Shown here piece after piece: positions 1 to 5,405 of a stretch of 5,405 nt of DNA; position 1 is the stretch's first letter, and each line of letters starts with the position of its first letter. The stretch is from an uncultured Verrucomicrobia subdivision 3 bacterium. GTDB taxonomy: Bacteria > Verrucomicrobiota > Verrucomicrobiae > Limisphaerales > CAMLLE01. The notes below the pieces were generated by a model, which was not told the origin of the DNA, did no database searches, and worked only from the letters and a program-made list of their open reading frames with translations. Position numbers and translations under genes: made by a program. The stretch spans positions 1-5,405 of the forward strand of contig CAMLLE010000258.1 of the NCBI GenBank assembly GCA_946480555.1, given 5' to 3'.

Positions 1-75
1 CACTCAGCCTTCCAGGAGAGTTGCGGGGTTTCCCCAGCGTTGCTTCGCCATTCCGCCAATCCAACCAACAACAAA
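1..75 (+). promoter_or_regulatory. Upstream leader of the large beta-repeat protein gene, without a usual Shine-Dalgarno
   Basis: This is the 5' flank of the first gene. The 20 bases just before the ATG (56-75) contain no G and only one T, and run as CAA/CCA-rich sequence directly into the start codon, so there is no Shine-Dalgarno at normal spacing. An AGGAGAG string lies at 14-20, too far (55 bases) to serve the ATG at 76. GGGG-TTT-CCCC at 25-35 could form a very small hairpin. No convincing -35/-10 pair is visible; the promoter may lie before the window. The A/C-rich unstructured leader suggests initiation that does not depend on Shine-Dalgarno pairing, which is an inference. Confidence 0.45.
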
Positions 76-2820
76 ATGAAGACACCAAAACTAAGGTCGA
101 TATCGACAGCCGCTGTGCTGGTTTCAGCCATGCTCAGCTCGGCTTCAGCACAAACCCTCACCGTCCCGAATCCCAACCGCGTCATCAGCTGGAACCTGGA
201 CGATACCGGAACGATCACGGCCGGCGATCTGGCCGGCATCGCGCCCGCCTATAATTGGAACAACTCCTGGCCGGACAATCCAACCATCGGTTTGTTGGAC
301 AATTCGGGCGCAGCCACGACCATGGACCTTGGTTATCGCGGCTTCAATACGTATCACGTGGTCAACTTCCACCCCGGCATCGACGCCAACGGCACCGCGA
401 ATCGCGAATTGCTCAACGGCTACCTGAATGCCGGACCTGCGGCGTGGAATCCAGCTTTCACCAACACCTACGTGTCGCTCACGAATATTCCCTACGCGCG
501 CTATGACGTCCTCGTGTATTTCAACTCCGACACGAGCGGCCGCCGCGGCACGATTGATAACGGCACGACGGCCTATTCGTTCAGCACTGTGGCGGCGCCG
601 TCCGTGACTGGAGCAAACGCGCTGCTTCTGCTGACCACGGTTACGAACAGCTCGTCGTATCCGTCGGCGAACTTCGCCTTCTTCCACGGCATGACCAACG
701 CCAATGCATTCTTCAACGAGCTTCCAAAATCGGGCAACGATCAATGGCTCGGCATCGCGGGTTTGCAGGTCGTTGAATCCTCCAATGTCTGGGTGGTTTA
801 TGGCCCGACGCCGGCGAACCAGACGGTTCCGATCGGACAGCCGGCCAGCTTCAGCGTCGTCGCCGGCGGGTTCGAGCCGCGGTATCAATGGCGTCACAAC
901 GAGTCGCCCATCTCCAACGCAACGAATGCGACCTACACCATCGCCAGCACGGTGACAGGACAGCAGGGCGCCTACGACGTGGTCATCTCGAACAGCTTCA
1001 GCTCCGTCACGAGTCTGGTGGCGAATCTGACGTTCTACACGCCGCGCACGCTCCGCTGGAACGGCGTGGGTTCGGATTGGGATACGAATTCTCCGCACTG
1101 GACTGCCAACAACGGTGTCAGCACGACGGCTTACATTGAAACGGACATTGTCCGGTTCGATCCGCTGGGCACGGCAAATCCGTTTGTGAATCTCACCGGG
1201 GAGCGTACTCCGAGCGCCATCGTTGTTTCGAACGCGGGCTACACATTCTCCGGCGGCGCGATCGACGGGAATGGATCGTTGACTGTGGTGAACAATGGTT
1301 CGCTCGTTCTGAGCACGGTGGACAATCGTTCCGGTCCAACCACGATCGCCAGTGGCAGCGCGCTGGAAGTGGGCACGGGTGGCGTGCTGGGGGCAGGCGC
1401 ACTCACGAACAACGGCGGGCTCATCTTCAACCTCGGCGTCGATCAGGCTTACGGCTTTCCAATATTCGGCACCGGCAGCGTTACGAATCGCGGCGGTGCA
1501 GGCCGCGTCACACTCGGTGGCAGTGTTACGGGCGGAAGCATCGTTCAGGAAGGCTCGGGAGAATTGCTCATTCAGGGCCAGAACAGCCTCAGCGGTGGAT
1601 TGCTCGTGCAGGGTGGCATTGCGATTGCCCGCAGCGAAGGCTCGTTTGGTGGCGGGCCCGTGGTGCTGGCCGGTGGCGAACTGCAAGTTCCGTTCACCTT
1701 CTTCTTCCCTGTTTCCTCGGTCACGTTTGCCGGCGGAACATTGAACAGCGGCGGCTCCAGCATCTTCGAAGGACCGGTATCGCTGCTCGCGGATGCGACG
1801 GTAATGATCACGGGCGGAAACACGGTGTTCAGCAACGCGGCGGGCATTTCCGGCGCGGGCTTCAATCTGACCAAGACGGGCGCGGGCACCTTGACTCTCG
1901 CTGGAACCACGAATCGCTGGACCAGCGTCTCCATTGTTGGCGGCGCGCTTCGCATCGGTGCAGGCGGCGCCACGGGCGGCCTCGGTTCAGGCACCGTGCA
2001 AAATGACTCCGTTCTGGAATTCGATCTGTCCGGTAACATCACGGTTCCAAACGCGATTGCCGGTTTCGGCATCGTCAACCAGATGGGCACGGGCACAACC
2101 ACGCTGGCTGGCGATCAGAGCGGATTCACCGGTTCTTACAACGTCACCAATGGCACGCTGCTCGTGAATGCCGTTTCGAGCGCGAATGCGGCAAACGTCA
2201 TTGGCGGCGCCTTCGGCGGCAACGGCACGATTGCGGGTTCCGTGGACGTGATGGACGGCGCAGCGCTGTCGCCGGCGGGATCGGCGGTCGGCACGTTGAC
2301 CCTCGGCGGCAATCTGAATCTGAACGGCAACCTGTTGATCGACGTGAACCGTTCATTGTCGCAATCAAACGATCTGGTCGTTGTGACTGGCTCCGCCGCG
2401 AGCGCGAGCGCGGGAACAATTACCGTCAACAACCTCGGGCCGGCGCTGGCCGTTGGAAACTCGTTCAAGCTGTTCAATCAGGCGGTGCCTGGCGCGGAAC
2501 AGATGACGGTTTCAGGCGCGGGCATGACCTGGACCAACCGCCTTGCGCAGGACGGCACCATCGCGGTCACCGGCGTGGCGACGGTTTTGCAGCCGCGCAT
2601 CACGACGACCACGGTTTCCGGCGGCAGTCTGGTGTTCAGTGGCACGAACGGTGTCGCGGGCAGCGCGTATCAGGTTTATACCTCGACGAACCTGGCGACA
2701 CCGCTGTCGAGTTGGATGCTCAGCACCTCCGGCACGTTCGATTCGAACGGCAACTTCAGCGTGACGAACGCAGTCAGCTCCGGCGAACCGCAGCGCTTCT
2801 ACATCCTGCGCCTGCCGTGA
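76..2820 (+). CDS. Secreted autotransporter-associated beta-strand repeat protein with Ig-like domain (914 aa)
   Basis: A large exported protein, probably cell-surface or extracellular; no enzymatic motif is visible. Residues 1-25 are a signal peptide (KTPKLR n-region, hydrophobic core, ASA-Q cleavage site). Residues 36-233 form a beta-rich domain that recurs in the next gene. Residues about 241-320 are Ig-like (YQW, then TYTI, QGAYDVVISNS) but lack the cysteine pair. From about 325 (TLRWNG) to 833 runs a Gly/Asn/Thr/Val-rich region typical of beta-helical passengers, with a clear autotransporter-associated repeat at about 590-626 (LTKTGAGTLTLAG) and further weaker repeats. Residues 838-914 are a compact module (YTSTNL near 868-873, ending FYILRLP). 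I see no cysteine in the protein and no C-terminal beta-barrel, so it is not a classical autotransporter. The start at 76 is preferred over the in-frame TTG at 40 because it gives a normal signal peptide. Family style is clear; biological role (adhesion, substrate binding) is unknown. Confidence 0.9.
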   Translation: MKTPKLRSISTAAVLVSAMLSSASAQTLTVPNPNRVISWNLDDTGTITAGDLAGIAPAYNWNNSWPDNPTIGLLDNSGAATTMDLGYRGFNTYHVVNFHPGIDANGTANRELLNGYLNAGPAAWNPAFTNTYVSLTNIPYARYDVLVYFNSDTSGRRGTIDNGTTAYSFSTVAAPSVTGANALLLLTTVTNSSSYPSANFAFFHGMTNANAFFNELPKSGNDQWLGIAGLQVVESSNVWVVYGPTPANQTVPIGQPASFSVVAGGFEPRYQWRHNESPISNATNATYTIASTVTGQQGAYDVVISNSFSSVTSLVANLTFYTPRTLRWNGVGSDWDTNSPHWTANNGVSTTAYIETDIVRFDPLGTANPFVNLTGERTPSAIVVSNAGYTFSGGAIDGNGSLTVVNNGSLVLSTVDNRSGPTTIASGSALEVGTGGVLGAGALTNNGGLIFNLGVDQAYGFPIFGTGSVTNRGGAGRVTLGGSVTGGSIVQEGSGELLIQGQNSLSGGLLVQGGIAIARSEGSFGGGPVVLAGGELQVPFTFFFPVSSVTFAGGTLNSGGSSIFEGPVSLLADATVMITGGNTVFSNAAGISGAGFNLTKTGAGTLTLAGTTNRWTSVSIVGGALRIGAGGATGGLGSGTVQNDSVLEFDLSGNITVPNAIAGFGIVNQMGTGTTTLAGDQSGFTGSYNVTNGTLLVNAVSSANAANVIGGAFGGNGTIAGSVDVMDGAALSPAGSAVGTLTLGGNLNLNGNLLIDVNRSLSQSNDLVVVTGSAASASAGTITVNNLGPALAVGNSFKLFNQAVPGAEQMTVSGAGMTWTNRLAQDGTIAVTGVATVLQPRITTTTVSGGSLVFSGTNGVAGSAYQVYTSTNLATPLSSWMLSTSGTFDSNGNFSVTNAVSSGEPQRFYILRLP
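181..774 (+). repeat. Shared beta-rich domain, copy 1 (N-terminal domain of the 914-aa protein)
   Basis: This segment encodes residues 36-233 of the first protein and is homologous to nearly the whole mature part of the next protein. Conserved blocks, in order, are VISWNLD, WNNSWPxNPT, DNSGxATTxDL, HPGxD, ELLNGYLNxG, a VYFxSD block followed by GRxGT, DGTTxxSFST, and a closing GLQVV/AFQVV. About half the residues match by eye over the first 85 positions, and some stretches match at DNA level too (ATCAGCTGGAACCT in both). This copy is longer near its end, carrying an NANAFFNELPKSGNDQW segment where the other has a shorter SSKTVTVSIPDW. No known domain name is assigned; carbohydrate binding is only a guess from the tryptophan and aspartate content. 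Confidence 0.85.
2587..2817 (+). other. C-terminal module ending in FYILRLP (possible sorting or anchoring domain)
   Basis: The last 77 residues (838-914) form a distinct unit after the glycine-rich repeats: a beta-strand pattern with VSGGSLVFSGTNG, then YQVYTSTNLATPLSSW, then GTFDSNGNFSVTN, ending EPQRFYILRLP. From memory, similar endings (TSTNL...P..W...F...G.F..TN......QFY.L.LP) occur on many large secreted proteins of Verrucomicrobia, always at the very C-terminus. That position suggests a role in export or surface retention, but this is inference and I know of no experimental proof. It takes the place that PEP-CTERM occupies in the neighbouring paralogous protein. Confidence 0.6.
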
Positions 2821-2835
2821 TCGCTTGAACTCAAT

Positions 2836-2865
2836 TTCCGGGACGGGCTCGTTTCCGTCCCGGAA
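2836..2865 (+). terminator. Perfect 11-bp stem-loop between genes 1 and 2 (possible terminator or mRNA-processing hairpin)
   Basis: TTCCGGGACGG (2836-2846) and CCGTCCCGGAA (2855-2865) are exact reverse complements separated by the 8-base loop GCTCGTTT. The hairpin starts 15 bases after the stop codon of the first gene. The stem is GC-rich and strong, but what follows is TGTTCCCTAACC rather than a run of T, so an efficient intrinsic terminator is doubtful. Only 30 bases separate it from the next ATG, leaving no room for a separate promoter downstream. It may give partial termination or stabilise the 3' end of the upstream message, setting different levels for the two genes. Confidence 0.6.
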
Positions 2866-2895
2866 TGTTCCCTAACCACCAACACAGAGAAGCAC
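2866..2895 (+). promoter_or_regulatory. Leader and weak ribosome binding site of the PEP-CTERM gene
   Basis: The sequence between the hairpin and the ATG at 2896 is again A/C-rich (CTAACCACCAACACA), resembling the leader of the first gene. It ends in AGAGAAG (2886-2892), whose GAG lies 6 bases before the ATG and could act as a weak Shine-Dalgarno. The similarity of the two leaders may reflect common descent along with the duplicated domain, or a general initiation style of this genome. Confidence 0.4.
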
Positions 2896-3633
2896 ATGAC
2901 ACTCAGAAACAAATCCACACTGGCGGGCGCTGCCTTGCTGGCCGTAATGGCTGCCAGCGCACAGGCGCAGGTGATCAGCTGGAACCTCGACAACAACGGA
3001 ACGATTGGCGGCGCCGCGCAATACGCCGGCGTGGTTTCCGCCAATTACTGGAACAACTCGTGGCCGAGCAATCCCACCACGGACCTGATCGACAACTCCG
3101 GGCTGGCGACCACGCTCGACCTGAGCTACACGTCGGCGAACTCCTGGTCGATGACCGGATCGCATCCGGGCGTGGATGGCGACGGCTCCTACAACAAGGA
3201 ACTGCTGAACGGCTACTTGAACTCGGGCGTCGCTGGCTGGACGCAGATCGCCACTTCGTTCTTCACCATCAGCGAGGTGCCGTATTCGCAATATGATCTA
3301 TACGTTTACTTCAGTTCCGACGCCGCCGGCCGAACCGGCACGGTGACGGATGGAACCACCACGTTCAGCTTCTCAACGCTGGGTTCCGCCAGTGTTGCGG
3401 GCGCGAACGCATCGTTCGTTCAAACCACCGATACTGGCAGCGGAAACCCGGGCGCGAACTACGCGGTCTTCTCGGGACTCGTCGGCAGTTCAAAAACGGT
3501 GACTGTGAGCATTCCCGATTGGGGTGGCATCGCAGCGTTCCAGGTGGTTTCAGTTCCGGAGCCCAGCGCCTTGGCGCTCGGCGCCGCTGGCGTGGCGGCA
3601 TTGGGTCTCCGCCGGCGCTTCCGTCGTTCCTGA
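2896..3633 (+). CDS. PEP-CTERM sorting domain protein, paralogous to the N-terminal domain of gene 1 (245 aa)
   Basis: A small exported protein of unknown function. Residues 1-24 are a signal peptide (LRNK n-region, hydrophobic core, AQA-Q cleavage). Residues 26-218 are one copy of the beta-rich domain found in the preceding protein, starting with the same VISWNLD motif almost immediately after the cleavage site. Residues 220-245 are a textbook PEP-CTERM tail: VPEP at 220-223, a short Ala/Leu/Gly membrane segment, then an arginine cluster (RRRFRR). In known systems this tail is recognised by an exosortase/archaeosortase-type membrane enzyme that removes it and directs the protein to the surface or extracellular matrix; no exosortase is in this window. 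No cysteine is seen. It is followed after 14 bases by the glycosidase gene, so the two are probably co-transcribed. The tail is certain; ligand binding is a guess. Confidence 0.92.
   Translation: MTLRNKSTLAGAALLAVMAASAQAQVISWNLDNNGTIGGAAQYAGVVSANYWNNSWPSNPTTDLIDNSGLATTLDLSYTSANSWSMTGSHPGVDGDGSYNKELLNGYLNSGVAGWTQIATSFFTISEVPYSQYDLYVYFSSDAAGRTGTVTDGTTTFSFSTLGSASVAGANASFVQTTDTGSGNPGANYAVFSGLVGSSKTVTVSIPDWGGIAAFQVVSVPEPSALALGAAGVAALGLRRRFRRS
2971..3549 (+). repeat. Shared beta-rich domain, copy 2 (body of the PEP-CTERM protein)
   Basis: Residues 26-218 of the 245-aa protein align along their whole length with residues 36-233 of the 914-aa protein, in the same order and without large gaps apart from a shorter segment near the end. 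Here the domain makes up the entire mature body, which gives natural boundaries: it begins at VISWNLD and ends at AFQVV just before the VPEP signal. The arrangement implies tandem duplication of a domain-coding segment followed by acquisition of different C-termini, or fusion of the small protein onto the Ig/beta-repeat protein. Confidence 0.85.
3553..3630 (+). other. PEP-CTERM sorting signal
   Basis: The coding segment for residues 220-245: the motif VPEP, a short hydrophobic span (about residues 226-238, Ala/Leu/Gly/Val) and a terminal arginine-rich cluster RRRFRRS. All three parts are in the standard order and at the extreme C-terminus. By family knowledge this is a substrate tag for an exosortase, usually in Gram-negative bacteria that make exopolysaccharide. 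Its presence predicts an exosortase gene elsewhere in the genome. Confidence 0.93.
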
Positions 3634-3647
3634 ATTCTCTGAGTGTG

Positions 3648-5405
3648 ATGCCGTTGAAAACGATTCTTCTCACAGCGCTGCTGGCCTTTCCGGCAGCGCT
3701 CTTTTCTGCACCGCAAGCGCCGCCGTTCTGGAACCTCGCCGCCAAACCGCCGATGGGCTGGAACAGCTGGGACTGTTTCGGAACCACCGTCACCGAGACG
3801 CTCACGAAGGCGAACGCCGATTACATGGCCACGAACCTGGCGCAATACGGTTGGGAATACGTGGTCGTGGACATCCAGTGGTACGAGCCGAACGGCAACG
3901 GCTATCTTTATCCGAACCGGCCGCAATCGAACATCGATGCCTACGGCCGACTCTGGCCGGTGACGAGCAAGCATCCTTCAGCGACGAATGAACTGGGATT
4001 CAAGCCGCTCGCGGATTACGTGCATGCGAAAGGATTGAAGTTCGGCATTCACCTTATGCGCGGAATCCCGCGGCGCGCCTGGGAATTGAACACGCCGATT
4101 CTCGGCAGCACCAACACAGCGCGTGGCATCGCGAATACACGCAGCACCTGCTCGTGGAATCCCGACATGTACGGCGTCGATATGTCCCGACCCGGCGCGC
4201 AGGAGTACTACGATTCGGTTTTCAAATTGATCGCCAGCTGGGGCGTGGACTTCGTGAAGGTGGATGACCTCAGCCGCCCGTATCACCAGTCCGAGATTGA
4301 AGGCATCCGGAAAGCGATCGAGAACAGCGGCCGCCCGATGGTGTTGAGCACATCGCCCGGAGAAACGCCGCTTTCCGCCGGTCCGCACGTGATGCAACAC
4401 GCCACCATGTGGCGCATCAGCGATGATTTTTGGGACACGTGGCCAGCGTTGTACGACCAGTTCAAACGCCTGCACGAATGGACGCCATATCGCGGCGCCG
4501 GATACTGGCCCGACGCCGACATGCTGCCGCTGGGGAACATCCGGGCGATGGAGCCGGGCAACGACTGGACCCGCTTCACGACCAATGAACAACGCACGCT
4601 CATGACCATGTGGAGCATTGCGCGTTCGCCGTTGATGATGGGCGGTCACATGCCCAGGAACGATGCGTGGACGCTCTCTTTGCTGACGAATTCGGAGGTG
4701 TTGAATGTGAATCAGAACAGCGCAAACAACCGGCAGCTGTTCCGCGAGAATGACAAGATTGTCTGGGTGGCCGATGATCCCGGTTCCGCCGCGAAGTACG
4801 TTGCCTTGATCAATGCAGGCGATCCTCTCGCGGATTTTTCAAAAGCGATCTTCGACAGTGGCGTCATCACGCGCAGCACGCCGGGACGATCGGCGAACGT
4901 GGACGTGGGTATCGAAGGTTCGGCGAAGCTTTATTTGGTCGTGACCGATGGTGGCGATCAGTTCGGTTGGGATCATGCCGATTGGGCGCTCGCACGATTG
5001 GAGCGTGTGGACGGTTCCACGCTGCCGCTGGGCGAACTGCGCTGGGATCGGGCGACCGCTGGTTGGGAAACCGTGCGCGTCAATCGCAGCGTTGAGAACA
5101 ATGCGATCCGCATCAATGGCACGACATACGATCGCGGTCTCGGAACTCATTCTCCATCCGTCATTGAATACTCATTGCCGCCGGGGTGCGTTCGATTCAA
5201 GGCCATCGCAGGATTGGACGATGAAGTCTTGTCGAGCGCACCCGCGGCGGCCGGCAACGCCACGGTTCGCTTCATGGTTTTCACCAATCAACCTGCGGCG
5301 GCGGAAATCGAAATCAACTTCGCCTCTGTGGACATGAATCAACCGGTGACCGTGCGGGATCTGTGGCAGCAAAGGGATCTCGGCACGTTTACGAACCGGT
5401 TCAAG
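3648..5405 (+). CDS. Secreted GH27-family glycoside hydrolase (alpha-galactosidase-like) with inserted NPCBM domain, 3' end cut by window
   Basis: An exported retaining glycosidase, open for 586 codons to the window end. Residues 1 to about 20 are a signal peptide. The GH27 (beta/alpha)8 barrel spans about 33-355: PPMGWNSWDCFG (35-45), VVVDIQW (72-78), VKVDD (203-207) with probable nucleophile D206, WRISDD (255-260) with probable acid/base D260 at the R+4 position as in human GLA, WPDADMLPLG (287-296), SPLMMGG (327-333) and a VLNVNQN strand (351-357). The C-terminal beta-domain starts near 370 (KIVWVADDP), is interrupted by an NPCBM/NEW2-like region (about 391-550) and resumes with VTVRDLWQQRDLGTF (567-581). 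By family comparison only some 15-25 residues are missing. The start at 3648 gives a proper signal peptide; an in-frame GTG at 3645 is an alternative. GAG at 3641-3643 is a weak ribosome site. The fold is certain, but galactose specificity is not, because the second Asp of the usual DD motif is I76 and the CEW loop is absent. Confidence 0.93.
   Translation, partial: MPLKTILLTALLAFPAALFSAPQAPPFWNLAAKPPMGWNSWDCFGTTVTETLTKANADYMATNLAQYGWEYVVVDIQWYEPNGNGYLYPNRPQSNIDAYGRLWPVTSKHPSATNELGFKPLADYVHAKGLKFGIHLMRGIPRRAWELNTPILGSTNTARGIANTRSTCSWNPDMYGVDMSRPGAQEYYDSVFKLIASWGVDFVKVDDLSRPYHQSEIEGIRKAIENSGRPMVLSTSPGETPLSAGPHVMQHATMWRISDDFWDTWPALYDQFKRLHEWTPYRGAGYWPDADMLPLGNIRAMEPGNDWTRFTTNEQRTLMTMWSIARSPLMMGGHMPRNDAWTLSLLTNSEVLNVNQNSANNRQLFRENDKIVWVADDPGSAAKYVALINAGDPLADFSKAIFDSGVITRSTPGRSANVDVGIEGSAKLYLVVTDGGDQFGWDHADWALARLERVDGSTLPLGELRWDRATAGWETVRVNRSVENNAIRINGTTYDRGLGTHSPSVIEYSLPPGCVRFKAIAGLDDEVLSSAPAAAGNATVRFMVFTNQPAAAEIEINFASVDMNQPVTVRDLWQQRDLGTFTNRFK
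4818..5297 (+). other. NPCBM/NEW2-like carbohydrate-binding domain inserted in the GH27 C-terminal domain
   Basis: Residues about 391-550 of the glycosidase. Recognisable parts are SAKLYLVVTDGGD (425-437), DHADWALARL (442-451), the LRWDRATAGW stretch (464-473), INGTTYDRGLGTHSPSVIEY (489-508) and FKAIAGLDDEV (517-527), the last two being the typical NPCBM 'xxGxGTH' and 'F.A..G.DDE' features. It is flanked on the left by KYVALINAGD, normally an inner strand of the GH27 C-terminal beta-sandwich, and on the right by the VRDLW...DLGTF strands of the same sandwich. It therefore appears inserted between strands rather than appended. The domain is expected to bind sugar, by family knowledge. Confidence 0.75.

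Noticed and set aside
25..35. GGGGTTTCCCC mini-hairpin in the first leader
   Set aside because: Only four base pairs with a three-base loop and no adjacent signal; too weak to call a regulatory element.
40..75. TTG at 40 as start of the first gene (12 extra residues)
   Set aside because: The extra residues (LRHSANPTNNK) would displace the signal peptide from the N-terminus; ATG 76 gives a standard one.
145..1686. 513-codon open frame on the minus strand
   Set aside because: It lies wholly inside the well-supported first gene; its translation is rich in Arg/Ala/Val/Ile with no domain pattern or signal. Long antisense frames are expected opposite GC-rich coding sequence.
1572..2102. 176-codon minus-strand frame rich in proline and alanine
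   Set aside because: Composition is the mirror of the Gly/Thr-rich repeats on the plus strand; no start signal or recognisable protein.
2640..2660. TGGCAC string resembling a sigma-54 -24 element, of interest because some PEP-CTERM genes use such promoters
   Set aside because: No TTGC-type -12 element at the correct spacing, and it lies in coding sequence about 250 bases before the PEP-CTERM gene.
3524..3991. 155-codon plus-strand frame spanning the end of the PEP-CTERM gene and the start of the glycosidase
   Set aside because: It overlaps two recognisable genes in another frame and encodes no coherent domain.
3978..4649. 223-codon minus-strand frame
   Set aside because: Antisense to conserved GH27 catalytic motifs; the plus-strand frame is clearly the real gene.
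1..5405. Mobile elements, CRISPR arrays, tRNA or rRNA genes
   Set aside because: Looked for by eye; no transposase, regular spacer-repeat array or RNA-gene signature was seen. The window is almost fully covered by three protein genes.

Overview
The window carries three co-directional genes on the + strand, packed with almost no spacer, all encoding exported proteins. The best guess for the source is a Verrucomicrobia-type bacterium (Pedosphaera/Limisphaerales or Opitutae-like). The reasons are the GC-rich coding sequence, a large secreted protein with autotransporter-associated beta-strand repeats plus an Ig-like domain ending in a ...FYILRLP tail, a neighbouring protein with a PEP-CTERM sorting tail, a secreted GH27/NPCBM glycosidase, and A/C-rich leaders without a strong Shine-Dalgarno. 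This is an inference from protein style; no phylogenetic marker gene is present.

Layout. Positions 1-75 are a short upstream leader. Positions 76-2820 encode a 914-residue secreted, cysteine-free, glycine/asparagine/threonine-rich protein: signal peptide, a roughly 200-residue beta-rich domain of unknown function, an Ig-like domain, a long beta-helix-like repeat region and a small C-terminal module. Positions 2821-2895 hold a perfect 11-bp inverted repeat and the leader of the next gene. Positions 2896-3633 encode a 245-residue PEP-CTERM protein that is essentially a stand-alone copy of the same N-terminal domain. Fourteen bases later, at 3648, a GH27-family glycoside hydrolase starts and runs off the window end at 5405, probably lacking only its last few residues. 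An NPCBM/NEW2-like domain interrupts its C-terminal beta-domain.

How the genes may work together. The second and third genes look like one transcription unit; the first may be joined to them or partly separated by the hairpin. A plausible reading is a surface/secreted carbohydrate-processing cassette: two proteins sharing one domain are exported and held at the cell surface by different C-terminal devices (a FYxLxLP-type module versus PEP-CTERM/exosortase), next to an exported exo-glycosidase. The shared domain has no function I can assign; sugar binding is a hypothesis. The GH27 keeps both catalytic aspartates but differs at the residues that normally recognise galactose, so its substrate should not be assumed to be an alpha-galactoside.
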